A stretch of 64,000 bases of DNA, from positions 5,580,001-5,644,000 of the forward strand of contig NZ_CP016279.1 of NCBI RefSeq assembly GCF_001542625.1, read 5' to 3'. This DNA is from Streptomyces griseochromogenes (lineage in GTDB: Bacteria > Actinomycetota > Actinomycetes > Streptomycetales > Streptomycetaceae). The translations under genes and the position numbers were made by a program. The notes under the pieces are model-generated. The model was not told where the DNA came from and did no database searches. It saw only the letters and a program-made list of their open reading frames with translations. Positions 52,525-61,607 of this stretch are shown here, one piece after another (position 1 is the stretch's first letter; each line of letters starts with the position of its first letter).

Positions 52525-52560
52525 TCGCTGACCGATATCGATTCTCGTGAATGGACGACA

Positions 52561-54012
52561 ATGAAGCTCTCCGAGTACGTGAGCTACGACGGCGTCGGCC
52601 TGGCAGACCTGGTGGCTCGCGGCCAGGTGACTCCCGCGGAGCTCGCCTCGACCGCCCAGCTGGCGTCCGATGCGGTGAACCCGCAGATCAACGCCGTCGT
52701 CGAGACCTGGCCTGCACAGGACACGCCGGCTCCGGGCAGTACGCCACTGGCAGGGGTGCCCTTCCTGATCAAGGACCTCGCCGTCGCGATGGCCGGCAAG
52801 CGGGTGGAGCTGGGCAGCCGTATCGCCGCCGGGAACGTCGCCGGGGCCGACTCAGCGCTCATGGCGCGCTTCCGTCGCGCCGGGCTGGTCACGCTCGGAC
52901 GCACGGCGACTCCGGAGTTCGCATACAGCACCACCACGGAAGGCGTCCTGTACGGCGCCACCCGTAACCCCTGGGACCCGACCCGTAGCCCTGGCGGCTC
53001 CAGCGGCGGCTCGGGAGCCGCCGTCGCCGCGGGCATCATCCCGATCGCGCATGCCACCGACGCAGCGGGCTCCATCCGTGTCCCCGCCGCCAGCAACGGT
53101 CTGTTCGGGCTGAAGCCAACCCGCGGCCGGATCTCCATGGGCCCCGACGCGGACGAGGTCTTCAACGGGCTCGCCGTCCACGGCGTCCTCACCCGCTCGG
53201 TACGCGACAGCGCCACGCTGCTGGACCTCGTCCATGGCCCCGAGGCCGGTGACCCCTATTTCGCCCAGCAGCCGGAGCGGCCCTACGCGCAGGAGATCAC
53301 CCGTTCCCCGGGCAGCCTGAGGATCGGCCTCCTTACACGGCCCTGGGGCGGTCGGGCTGTCGACGGCACCGTCGTCGACGCCACACTCCGCTCCGCACAA
53401 CTCGCCGAGTCCCTGGGGCACCGGGTGGAAGAGGTCCAGGTCGACCTCGGCGTCAGCTGGGAGGAATTCATCCTGGCCAATGCCCGCCTCTGGAGCACCA
53501 ATCTGGTGACGTGGATCGACGGCTCCGCCGCGTCCTTCGAACGACCCGTCGACTCCACCACTGTCGAAGCCGAGATGCTGGCCAGTTACGCCTATGGACA
53601 GCAGGTCAGCGGGGCCGAGTTCGTCCACGCGCTCGCCATGCGCAACAGCGTCGCGCGCGCGATCGGCCAGTACTTCACCGACTACGACCTGCTGCTCACC
53701 CCGACCCTGCCCGAACTGCCCGTCCCCTTGGGCACGTACGCCGAGGGCGCCGAGGGCGCCGACGGTCTCGGCTGGCTCAAGCAACTCTTCCACCGCTCGC
53801 CCTTCACCGCCGCGTTCAATGTCGCGGGCACCCCCGCCATGTCCGTCCCCCTGGAGACCGACCTCGCCACCGGACTCCCCATCGGCATCCAGTTCGCCGC
53901 GGGATACGGACGCGAGGACGTCCTCTTCCGACTCGCCGGACAGCTGGAACAGGCCGCTCCCTGGGCGCAGCGGACCCCCGCCGTGTGGGCGAGCAGTCAC
54001 CACAGCGCCTGA
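52561..54012 (+). CDS. Amidase-signature family hydrolase
   Basis: A 483-residue amidase. The Ser-cisSer-Lys triad is visible: Lys71 in PFLIKDLAVAM, GGSSGGSG at about 145-152, and the nucleophile Ser171 in DAAGSIRVPAA. The C-terminal half (DYDLLLTPTLPELPVPLG, FNVAGTPAMSVPLETD, GLPIGIQFAAGYGREDVL) is of full length. It hydrolyses a linear or cyclic amide; relatives include 6-aminohexanoate cyclic-dimer hydrolases and aryl amidases. Divergent TetR and operator array suggest induction by the substrate. Confidence 0.9.
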   Translation: MKLSEYVSYDGVGLADLVARGQVTPAELASTAQLASDAVNPQINAVVETWPAQDTPAPGSTPLAGVPFLIKDLAVAMAGKRVELGSRIAAGNVAGADSALMARFRRAGLVTLGRTATPEFAYSTTTEGVLYGATRNPWDPTRSPGGSSGGSGAAVAAGIIPIAHATDAAGSIRVPAASNGLFGLKPTRGRISMGPDADEVFNGLAVHGVLTRSVRDSATLLDLVHGPEAGDPYFAQQPERPYAQEITRSPGSLRIGLLTRPWGGRAVDGTVVDATLRSAQLAESLGHRVEEVQVDLGVSWEEFILANARLWSTNLVTWIDGSAASFERPVDSTTVEAEMLASYAYGQQVSGAEFVHALAMRNSVARAIGQYFTDYDLLLTPTLPELPVPLGTYAEGAEGADGLGWLKQLFHRSPFTAAFNVAGTPAMSVPLETDLATGLPIGIQFAAGYGREDVLFRLAGQLEQAAPWAQRTPAVWASSHHSA

Positions 54013-54129
54013 CCGCGCTCCCACTTGTAGGGCCGAAACACCGGTCCCAGGTCGCGTACCAGGGGAACGCACCGGTCGGCTCCGGTCCGCTGCGCCGGAT
54101 CCAGCGACTCGTCGGCGACCGCGAATCGG

Positions 54130-54714
54130 TGGTCCAGCGTGCTCGGGAACCACGGCTACAACCGATGGATCGGCCGCTACGCCTCGCCGGGGCACTGGAA
54201 CGACCCGGACTTGATCTGTGGACCGGGACGCGTTGGACCGTCGCCGACGCGCTGACCGCGACCGTTCCCGCGCACGATACGGCGATCTGGCGGCTCACCC
54301 CGGGCCACGGCTGCGACACCGCGGTGCCCACCGGGCAGCTCACCGGCAACGGCGCCAAGTGCGCGGACGTGACCGGCAGCGGCACAGCCGATGGCACCCG
54401 GGTGATCCCCTACACCTGCACCGGCAACCCCAACCAACGCTGGACAACCGGTGCCGACCACACATTGCGCTCGCTCGGCAAGTGCCTGACCGCCGACGGT
54501 ACCACCCCCGGCCGCCCCGTCGTCCTCTCCACCTGCACCGGAGCGCCCACGCAGGTCTGGACGGCCGCGCCGGACGGCACCCTCGTCAACGCAGCCGTCG
54601 CTCTGCCTCGACGTGGCAAGCGGCGGCACCGCCGATCTGACGGGGCTCGAAGCGTAGACCTGCGGCCATCGGCAGGCCAACCAGATCTGGGCGATGCCCA
54701 ACTGATCAACGTCG
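54130..54714 (+). pseudogene. GH27 alpha-galactosidase with ricin-type lectin, heavily deleted
   Basis: One frame reads YASPGHWNDPDL, the GH27 signature with an active-site Asp. Then, after a deletion and frame change near 54212, DLWTGTRWTVADALTATVPA gives the C-terminal beta domain. A ricin-B lectin follows (GAKCADVTGSGTADGTRV, GKCLTADGTTPGRPVVL, then LCLDVASGGTADLTGLEA) with a frame change and a TAG at 54655-54657 replacing Trp. Most of the catalytic barrel is missing. It once acted on alpha-galactosides outside the cell. Confidence 0.7.
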
Positions 54715-54818
54715 TGACGGAACGGCTGCCACGAACCGGACGTGCCGGCGCTCCAGGCCCGGACCGGCACAGGGGACGGGGTGAGTCGTACCGGTCTTTG
54801 GCCATGCGCGCAGTGCGA

Positions 54819-55697
54819 TCAGCGCGAGCGCCCGGCGTCTTGAGCACATGGCCCGGACAGGTAAGCGGGGGCGGCCCACGCGACATCGTCGACCGCGAGC
54901 CACGGCGCGCGGGAAACAGCCTTGGGCGTCACCCCGGCGAAGGCCCTGACGTCCCGATGGAGGTGGGACTGGTCGACGTAGCCGATCTCCGCTGCCACCC
55001 GCGCGGCACTGTGACCCGCGGCGAGACGGTGGACCGCTTGGTCGAAACGGACAAGCTGAGCCGCGCGCTTGGGGTTGAGTCCGATCTGGGATCGGAAGCG
55101 GGACCACAGACGCTTACGACTCCACCCGACCTCGGCCGCCAGCCGCTCGACCCGGACCCCTCCCAGGTTCGTCACCATGTGCTCCCAGACGAAAGCGACT
55201 TCAGGATCGACCGCTCGCCCGGCCTCCTGTCGTCGCGCGAGCGCCGCCTCCGCGATCGCGAACCGCTCGTCCCATGACTCGGCAGCACGCAGTCGTTCTT
55301 GGAAGCGGGCGGCGTCGCGGCCCCAGAGGTCATCGAGGGGTACCACCGTGCCGTCCAACTCCGAACAGGCGCCCAGCACCGCGTGCGCGACCACCGGTGA
55401 CAGCCGTACCTGCAGACACTCGATGTCACGGCCGCGCCCGCGAACGCCGGTGGGCTCGAGTCCGACGACGACACTGCCGTTGCACTGCCGGCCGCTCGTG
55501 TCGCCGACAGCGAGCAGCCCGCCGCTGAGATCCACGGCCACCGTGACAGCCGGGTACGGGACCACGCCCAGGTCGACGGGGTCCGTCGTACGAGCGCGGA
55601 ATCCGGCCATGCCGACGCCCTGCAGCCGAGCGGGCCAGGGCGGGGTGGCGATGTCCCACACCGCGGCGGCGTCATCGCCCGACTCGGCGGTTCGCAT
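54819..55697 (-). CDS. AraC-family transcriptional regulator
   Basis: A 292-residue protein. An N-terminal sensor domain (residues 1-165) ends before the AraC double helix-turn-helix: VERLAAEVGWSRKRLWSRFR and RVAAEIGYVDQSHLHRDVRA, then AGVTPKAV. Divergent from the amidase at 55796 (98 bases between), so it is probably an activator of that gene. Start at ATG 55697 fits the usual length. Confidence 0.9.
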   Translation of the reverse strand: MRTAESGDDAAAVWDIATPPWPARLQGVGMAGFRARTTDPVDLGVVPYPAVTVAVDLSGGLLAVGDTSGRQCNGSVVVGLEPTGVRGRGRDIECLQVRLSPVVAHAVLGACSELDGTVVPLDDLWGRDAARFQERLRAAESWDERFAIAEAALARRQEAGRAVDPEVAFVWEHMVTNLGGVRVERLAAEVGWSRKRLWSRFRSQIGLNPKRAAQLVRFDQAVHRLAAGHSAARVAAEIGYVDQSHLHRDVRAFAGVTPKAVSRAPWLAVDDVAWAAPAYLSGPCAQDAGRSR

Positions 55698-55795
55698 GTC
55701 GCCAGGCTACGCGACATTCGTCCAAGACACGATGACGCAGACGCGACGACACTGACGGCCACGGCAAGCACCCGGACCGGAAAGGACCGTTCGCC

Positions 55796-57238
55796 ATGCG
55801 CAAGTCGATCGACCCGTTCACGCCCGCCGTCGAACTCGCCGCGGCCATACGCCGAAAGGAGGTGAGCCCGGTCGAGATCGTCGATCGCTGTCTCCGGCGG
55901 ATGGACGAGTTCGACCCCCGGCTGAACGCCTTCTGCCACCGGGCCGACGACGACGTTCGCAAAGCCGCGTCGGCCGCGGCTGACGCGGTGGCACGGGCCG
56001 CGACGGCCGACGACCTCCCGCCCTTCCACGGCGTCCCGTTGCCGATCAAGGACCTCCTCGACGTGGCCGGATGGCCCACCACCCATGGCTCCGCCGGCGC
56101 GGGGCAGGCACCAGCCGCGGCATCGGACCTGGTCGTGCAACGGTTCGTGGACGCGGGGTTCATCCTGCTCGGCAAGACCACCACCTCCGAGTTCGGCAGC
56201 CTGCCCTTCACCGAGAGCGAAGCCCTGGGCATCTCGCGCAACCCGTGGGACCCGAATCGCACGCCAGGCGGGTCGTCCAGTGGAGCCGGCGCTGCCGTGG
56301 CCGCCGGGATGGCACCCATCGCCCACGCCGAAGACGGCGGCGGATCGATCCGCATCCCCGCGTCGTGCAACGGTCTCGTCGGCCTCAAACCCACCCGTGG
56401 CCTGGTCACGGGCGGGACCGTCGCCGTAGAAGGTCTCGCCACCAGCGGCGTGCTCACCCGCTCGGTGGCGGACACCGCGGCAGCGCTCGACGTGCTCGCG
56501 CGCCATGACCCGGCCGCGTGGTGGTCACCTCCGACCCCGCACAGGTCCTTTGCCACCGCCATGAAGACGGACCTGCCGGCCGGACTGCGGATCGGTGCGC
56601 TCACCGACTCACCGGTCGACGGGATCAGCGTGGACCCGGCGTGCGCGGAAGCCGTCAGTGTCACGCTCCGGACACTTGAATCGGCCGGCCACCACGTCGT
56701 CGACACGCGCCTTCCGCTTCCCCCGACCGACGAGCTGGTCGCGGCGTTCACAACCATCTGGAACGTCGGCGGTGCCGGGATCGAGCTCGCGGAACCGGAT
56801 CGTGTCGAGCCCCACAATCGCGTCCTGCGTGAGGCGGCACGAGCGATCGACTCGTGGGCGTACGTGGAAGGAGTGAGGAAGACCCAGCAGTTGTCGCGGC
56901 GCATCGTCGAAGGCTTCGTCGCCGGCTTCGACCTCCTCGTCACGCCCACGATGGCGTGTCTCCCGCCGCCCGTCGGTGCCTGGCGAGCAGGCACCGACGA
57001 CGATCCCTTGAGGGCGCTGCTGAACAGCTACCCGATGGGGGTGTTCACCTCCGTGTTCAACGTGACCGGTCAACCGGCGATCTCACTCCCCGTCCACCAC
57101 GACGCCGCCACCGGCCTGCCCGTCGGCGTCCAGATCGTCGCTGCGCCATGGCGGGAGGATCTCCTGCTCCAGGTGTCCCGCACCCTTGAGTTCGCACACC
57201 CCTGGACCGATCGTCGCCCGCCGGTCAGTCGAGGGTGA
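55796..57238 (+). CDS. Amidase-signature family hydrolase
   Basis: A 480-residue amidase with the triad Lys85 (PLPIKDLLDVAG), PGGSSSGAGAAVAAG, and nucleophile Ser184 in DGGGSIRIPASC. The C-terminus (FDLLVTPTMACLPPPVGAW, TGQPAISLPVHHDAATGLPV) is complete. It is distinct from the amidase at 52561. The substrate is unknown; GatA-like amidotransferase activity is unlikely without GatB/C. Divergent AraC gene upstream; the TetR gene at 57271 ends 32 bases downstream, tail to tail. Confidence 0.9.
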   Translation: MRKSIDPFTPAVELAAAIRRKEVSPVEIVDRCLRRMDEFDPRLNAFCHRADDDVRKAASAAADAVARAATADDLPPFHGVPLPIKDLLDVAGWPTTHGSAGAGQAPAAASDLVVQRFVDAGFILLGKTTTSEFGSLPFTESEALGISRNPWDPNRTPGGSSSGAGAAVAAGMAPIAHAEDGGGSIRIPASCNGLVGLKPTRGLVTGGTVAVEGLATSGVLTRSVADTAAALDVLARHDPAAWWSPPTPHRSFATAMKTDLPAGLRIGALTDSPVDGISVDPACAEAVSVTLRTLESAGHHVVDTRLPLPPTDELVAAFTTIWNVGGAGIELAEPDRVEPHNRVLREAARAIDSWAYVEGVRKTQQLSRRIVEGFVAGFDLLVTPTMACLPPPVGAWRAGTDDDPLRALLNSYPMGVFTSVFNVTGQPAISLPVHHDAATGLPVGVQIVAAPWREDLLLQVSRTLEFAHPWTDRRPPVSRG

Positions 57239-57270
57239 AGAGTCCTGGCGCCGACGAGCCCGATGCGCGA

Positions 57271-57933
57271 CTACTCGTCGGCGTCAAGCCGTGGCAGGTC
57301 CGCCGCCCTGCCGAACAACACCTCGGCGGCGGCCTCCCATTCCCGGATCAGGTCGAACTCCTGCGGCGCGCGCAACCACTGGATCTGCAGGCCGTCCATC
57401 ATCGCCACGATGTGCCGGGCGAGCACTTCCGGACGGTCGCTGAAGTCCCTGGCCAGGGATGCGAAGGCGGCCACCGCCTGCTCTTGCCGCTTCACGAAGT
57501 AGGCGTGCGCGGGATGGCTCGGTGCCAATGACTCGGCCTCCAGCACGGTGAAGAGCCGTACCATCTCCGGCTGCTCCGCATTACGCCGCATCGTCGCCGA
57601 ACACAACTGCCGCAGACTGACTCCCTCGGGGCCGCCGGCGGACCATTCGTCCGGGATCTCGTCCTCACCGACGCCGAGTCGAGCGCGAAGCGATCGGGCG
57701 TCCTCGACATCCCGGTGTTCCAGCACCGCGACGAGCAAGCCGGTCTTGGAGCCGACATGGCGCAGCACACCGGGAACCGTGAGCCCGCACCGGTCGGCCA
57801 CGTCCTGCATCGACAGGCCCCAGAAACCTCGGTCCGCGATCAGTGCGGAGGAAATCTCGATGATCTGGCGCCGTCGCTCGGCGGCCGGCAGCCGCGGTCG
57901 GTCACGCCGATACCCGTGCGCCCCCTCAGGCAT
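57271..57933 (-). CDS. TetR-family transcriptional regulator
   Basis: A 220-residue protein from ATG 57933; the frame extends to GTG 57999. The helix-turn-helix is AAERRRQIIEISSALIADRG, FWGLSMQDVADRCGLTVPGV, LRHVGSKTGLLVAVLEHRDV. The C-terminal domain has ARHIVAMMDGLQIQWLRAP as in other TetR proteins of this length. Tail-to-tail with the amidase gene, and upstream the divergent GH12 gene is 600 bases away, so the target is unclear. Confidence 0.85.
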   Translation of the reverse strand: MPEGAHGYRRDRPRLPAAERRRQIIEISSALIADRGFWGLSMQDVADRCGLTVPGVLRHVGSKTGLLVAVLEHRDVEDARSLRARLGVGEDEIPDEWSAGGPEGVSLRQLCSATMRRNAEQPEMVRLFTVLEAESLAPSHPAHAYFVKRQEQAVAAFASLARDFSDRPEVLARHIVAMMDGLQIQWLRAPQEFDLIREWEAAAEVLFGRAADLPRLDADE

Positions 57934-58463
57934 CTTCGCCAAGACCCTTCCTCGGGCGTCGTCGTTCCCGAACGGCACGGCACAGACGGTACGTTGCACG
58001 CATAGGGGTCAGTATCCCATCACCCCAGCCGTCGCAGGCGGGCAACCACTGACTGTTACTTGAGGACGCATCATCACATCCACCGTCGGCTCATAGGTGG
58101 TCGTCGGACACTCTGCCGGTCGCTACCAGGGCGAATTAGTTAGTAGCTACTAGCTAGTGACTTGTCCGGGAGGGCACCCTAGTCCCGCCCAGGCGCTCCG
58201 ACAAGAGAACTCACTCACATCGAAGCACCCGAGGGCACATGCGTCGCCTTCACAAGATGAACGAACGCAGACCGCTTGACAGCCAGTCAGCCACGCTGGC
58301 TTCATGTGTCGCGGCGTGACCGAGCCGGGCGAGTTCGCACGCCGCGTTCTGGTACCCCCTCGGGGGCAGCGCTTCCGCCTCGGGAGCAGCACTGACAGGC
58401 CGCCTTGGGCCGAGAACCCCTCTTTTCATTTCCGGAAGGCGCCGACGTCGGCTTCGCCGATCA
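57934..58463. other. Long intergenic region upstream of TetR and GH12 genes
   Basis: No supported gene in about 530 bases. It contains the AT-rich palindrome TAGTAGCTACTA (58141-58152) within a run of TAG/CTA motifs. Open frames on the reverse strand near 58150-58540 are shadows. Confidence 0.4.
58141..58152. promoter_or_regulatory. AT-rich perfect palindrome TAGTAGCTACTA
   Basis: A 12-bp palindrome inside a short run TTAGTTAGTAG...CTAGCTAG that stands out in the GC-rich context. Possibly a regulator site in the TetR/GH12 intergenic region; the function is unknown. Confidence 0.4.
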
Positions 58464-58477
58464 TGGGAGCGCTCCCA
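58464..58477 (+). promoter_or_regulatory. CebR operator (cellulose/cello-oligosaccharide control)
   Basis: TGGGAGCGCTCCCA, the perfect palindrome known as the CebR box in Streptomyces, lies 69 bases before the GH12 start. CebR is a LacI-family repressor released by cellobiose or cellotriose, so this gene should be induced by cello-oligosaccharides. Confidence 0.9.
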
Positions 58478-58545
58478 TGCCTTGCGGAGCCCCCGTGCGA
58501 GTGCCGCAGACACCACCCGACCACCCGACCACCGAAAGGATTCCG

Positions 58546-59742
58546 ATGACCAAATCCCGCCCGAAGCCGCACCGTGGAGCCACGGCAGTAGCGGTAGTCG
58601 TGGCCATCCTGTCACTGGTCGCCCTTTCCCTGACCGGCGCATCGCCGGCGTCCGCCAACACCACTCTCTGCGGCAGGACCGACAGTGCGAAGGTCTCGGG
58701 CGGCAAGTACGTCGTCCAGAACAACGAGTGGGGCGACACGATCCGCCAGTGCATCGACGTGTCGGACGACGGCTTCCGGGTCGCCACCGGCTGGCACGAC
58801 GTGGGAACCGGCGGCGCACCGGCGGCGTATCCGTCGATCTACGCCGGCTGCCACTACGGCAACTGCTCCAGCGGCAACGGCCTTCCGCTTCAGGTGTCGG
58901 CGTTCGGCAACCCGCAGTCCAGCGTCGACTTCTCCACCGCTGACGGGCAGTGGGACGCGGCGTACGACATCTGGTTCGACACCAGCCCCGACCCCTCGGG
59001 CCAGAACAACGGTGAGGAGATGATGATCTGGGCGAACCATGCCGGGGCACCCAGGCCGTTCGGCTCCAAGGTTGCCACGGTCTGGATCGAGGGCGCCAAC
59101 TGGGACGTGTGGTACGGCCGCCAGGGCAACGGCATCACCTGGAACACCGTCTCCTACGTCCGCCAGCAGCCCACCGACTCGATCACGGTGAACATCAAGG
59201 ACTTCACCAACGACTCGATCAGCCGAGGCCACCTGTCATCGGCCTGGTACATGACCAGCGTGCAGTTCGGCTTTGAACCCTGGGTCGGCGGCCCCGGCCT
59301 GGCCGTGAACTCCTTCTCCTACGACTCCGGCGGCTCCGACGGCGGTGACGGCGCGACCGGCACGCTCGTCGGGCAGCAGAGCGGCCGCTGCCTGGACCTG
59401 AAGGACCGGGGCACGGCCGACGGCACTCCCGTCCAGTTGTGGGACTGCGGAACCGACTGGAACCAGAAGTGGACGAGGACCGGCGGCACCGTCGTCAATC
59501 CGCGGTCGGGCAAGTGCCTCGACGTGGCCGACGGTTCCATGGCCAACGGCGCCAAGGTGCGGCTGTGGTCGTGCAACGGCACCGGTGCCCAGCAATGGCG
59601 CTTCGACACCAACGGCACCATCACGAACCCCCAGTCCGGAAAGTGTCTGGATTCCGGCGGCTCCGGCAACGGCGCGCTCCTGCAGATATGGGACTGCTAC
59701 GGCGGCGGTACACAACCCAACCAGGTCTGGACACAGCGGTAA
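58546..59742 (+). CDS. Secreted GH12 endoglucanase/xyloglucanase with ricin-type lectin (CBM13)
   Basis: A 398-residue enzyme with a Sec signal to about residue 38 (SPASAN). GH12 catalytic domain to about residue 260: nucleophile Glu158 in GEEMMIW, acid/base Glu244 in FGFEPW, and substrate-binding YDIWFDTSPDPSGQ. A Gly/Ser/Asp linker and three-lobe ricin-B lectin follow (RCLDLKDRGTADGTPVQLWD; GKCLDVADGSMANGAKVRLW; GKCLDSGGSGNGALLQIWD). It hydrolyses beta-1,4-glucan. ATG 58546 has AAAGGA seven bases before it. Under CebR control by the box at 58464. Confidence 0.95.
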   Translation: MTKSRPKPHRGATAVAVVVAILSLVALSLTGASPASANTTLCGRTDSAKVSGGKYVVQNNEWGDTIRQCIDVSDDGFRVATGWHDVGTGGAPAAYPSIYAGCHYGNCSSGNGLPLQVSAFGNPQSSVDFSTADGQWDAAYDIWFDTSPDPSGQNNGEEMMIWANHAGAPRPFGSKVATVWIEGANWDVWYGRQGNGITWNTVSYVRQQPTDSITVNIKDFTNDSISRGHLSSAWYMTSVQFGFEPWVGGPGLAVNSFSYDSGGSDGGDGATGTLVGQQSGRCLDLKDRGTADGTPVQLWDCGTDWNQKWTRTGGTVVNPRSGKCLDVADGSMANGAKVRLWSCNGTGAQQWRFDTNGTITNPQSGKCLDSGGSGNGALLQIWDCYGGGTQPNQVWTQR

Positions 59743-59932
59743 CGCCATCCCGGTGTGGCGAAGCACGGGCATGAAGTCCGGGCTACGCAGGCCGACGCCC
59801 CGTGGCCACCCGGTGCGGTGGTCACGGGGCTCGCTCGCACCGCACCTCCTGCACACCAACAAAACCGCAGGTCACCACCCACTCCACATGCGTCACGTCG
59901 TTCACTCTTGCGAGCGGCGGCGTCCGACTTCC

Positions 59933-61219
59933 TCACAGGCGTGCTGTAACCGCTTGGGCACACAGCGCCGGCTGCGGGCCGCCTTCGCTCTGGGCGACAA
60001 GGGTGAGCCGAGCATCCATGCTCTCCCAGGCGCCAAGGACCGCCTCGTGGACCCGCCTCGGGGCCCACACGCCTTGCCCTGTGAGTGTGACCTTCCGGCC
60101 CACGCGCGCCGCCTCCCGGATCCGCTCCAGCATGCGGTGCCGCCGGACGGCGTGCCGGAAGTCGGGAACGCCGTCCTCGTCCGGCGCAAGGCTCCCGGTG
60201 ATCCGGTCGCGCAGAAGGGCGTACTCGTGAGCGACGTTGCAGGCAGGTTCGTCGGATCGCTCGGTCCATTGTGTCAGCGACCGCTGGTAGTGGGCGGGAA
60301 CCGGAAGTTCGGCCAAGGTGCCGTCCTCTCCCCGGGCGCCGTACAGCCGCAACCCCCCGTACCACCACTGGGCCTGGTCGGCCTTGACGACGAGATCGCC
60401 CTGGGTGCCGTTGATCTCCCAATGAAACGCGGTGGCGCGGGACGTCCCACCGCGCATGTGCATCGCGGCCACGGCCCCCGACTCCAGCACCCCTGTGACG
60501 GCGATCTGGTCCTCTGCGCTCTTGGCCGCGACCGCCCCGCTCGTGACGTGGACAACCTCCGGGCGCAGGTTCTCGATATGAGCCGACACCTCGCGGAACT
60601 CCCCGAGCACCATGGTCAGCGCGTCGACCGAGTGTCCGAAGGGGATCGACAGCAGCGTGGCGCCGCTCGTGACGTCCAGCACGTACGCGTAGTTGTCGTC
60701 GTAAGTGGCGCCCCCGATCCAGCCCGACCCGAGCATGCTCGTCGACAGCACCCGCCCCGCGTAGCCGTCGGCGACCAGGTCCCGCAGATACCGAAGCGGC
60801 GGAGCCGACCGGGCCTGCAGGCCGACAGCCGTGAGCACACCCTTGCGATGCGCGAGGTCGGCCAGCTCTTCGGCCTGCGCGAGGTCGGCACCGAGCGGCC
60901 ACTCGCTGAACACCATCTTCCCCGCTTCCAGCGCGGGCCGGATGAGCTCCAGGTGGTGCGGAACCTTCACCGTCACCACCACGAGATCGACTTCCTCACT
61001 GCGGGCCAGCTCCTCTGCACTGCCGAAGGCCAGCGGCACCGCATACTTCTCGCCGGCCGCACGCGCCGACTCAGCGCCGCTGGCACTCAGCGCCCGCAAC
61101 TCGTATCCGTCGAGCCCGGCCAGCGCCGGCACATGGGCGGTGGCCGCCCACCCGCCGCTCGCGCTCAGTCCTACGACACCGACGCGGATCGGCTCCCGAT
61201 GAGGGGAAATGGACGTCAT
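59933..61219 (-). CDS. Gfo/Idh/MocA-family oxidoreductase
   Basis: A 428-residue NAD(P)-dependent dehydrogenase. A Rossmann domain (residues 10-130) opens RVGVVGLSASGGWAATAHVP and contains the EAGKMVFSEWPLGADLAQAE motif, with Trp in place of the usual catalytic Lys in the KP motif. The C-terminal domain resembles Gal80/KguE-type proteins (GGATYDDNYAYVLDVTSGA; HSVDALTMVLGEF). ATG 61219 fits the family. It probably oxidises a sugar or sugar acid or is a regulator-like Gal80 relative. Tail to tail with the GH12 gene; monocistronic. Confidence 0.85.
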   Translation of the reverse strand: MTSISPHREPIRVGVVGLSASGGWAATAHVPALAGLDGYELRALSASGAESARAAGEKYAVPLAFGSAEELARSEEVDLVVVTVKVPHHLELIRPALEAGKMVFSEWPLGADLAQAEELADLAHRKGVLTAVGLQARSAPPLRYLRDLVADGYAGRVLSTSMLGSGWIGGATYDDNYAYVLDVTSGATLLSIPFGHSVDALTMVLGEFREVSAHIENLRPEVVHVTSGAVAAKSAEDQIAVTGVLESGAVAAMHMRGGTSRATAFHWEINGTQGDLVVKADQAQWWYGGLRLYGARGEDGTLAELPVPAHYQRSLTQWTERSDEPACNVAHEYALLRDRITGSLAPDEDGVPDFRHAVRRHRMLERIREAARVGRKVTLTGQGVWAPRRVHEAVLGAWESMDARLTLVAQSEGGPQPALCAQAVTARL

Positions 61220-61607
61220 GTGCACCCCAGCGTTCGCGACCGCCTGCTCTCTCACCTCAAAACGGCCGATGACTATGGCGGACACGCTCTGAGCATCACG
61301 TTCAGCCACATGCCGATCGGTTCGCCGTTCGTCAAGGGCACCTCAACTCGGCGAGTTCGCTCCGCCGCGCCCCGCCCTGGGGCGCCAGCGCCTCCGAACC
61401 GGCCGAGGAACAACCGAACGAACGACCGGCGTCAAACCACGCCGAAGTGCGGACGGCACCAGGCCGTGACGCCATCGGCGTACCGCCAATTCCCGTTCCG
61501 ATACTTCCCGAGGGCCTACAGCGGTTGACGCTAGGGTCTGTGTGATGTCGTGATCACCGTTTTGGTTCCGTTCCCGTACAGGGGGTGGATCCGGTAGGTC
61601 ACTGGAT
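61220..61607. other. Intergenic region with left IS5 end
   Basis: No gene. The sequence from about 61530 (GGGTCTGTGTGATGTCG) is probably the left end of the IS5 element at 61608. Confidence 0.45.

Noticed and set aside
52852..54195. 447-codon reverse frame opposite the amidase gene
   Set aside because: Shadow frame, low complexity.
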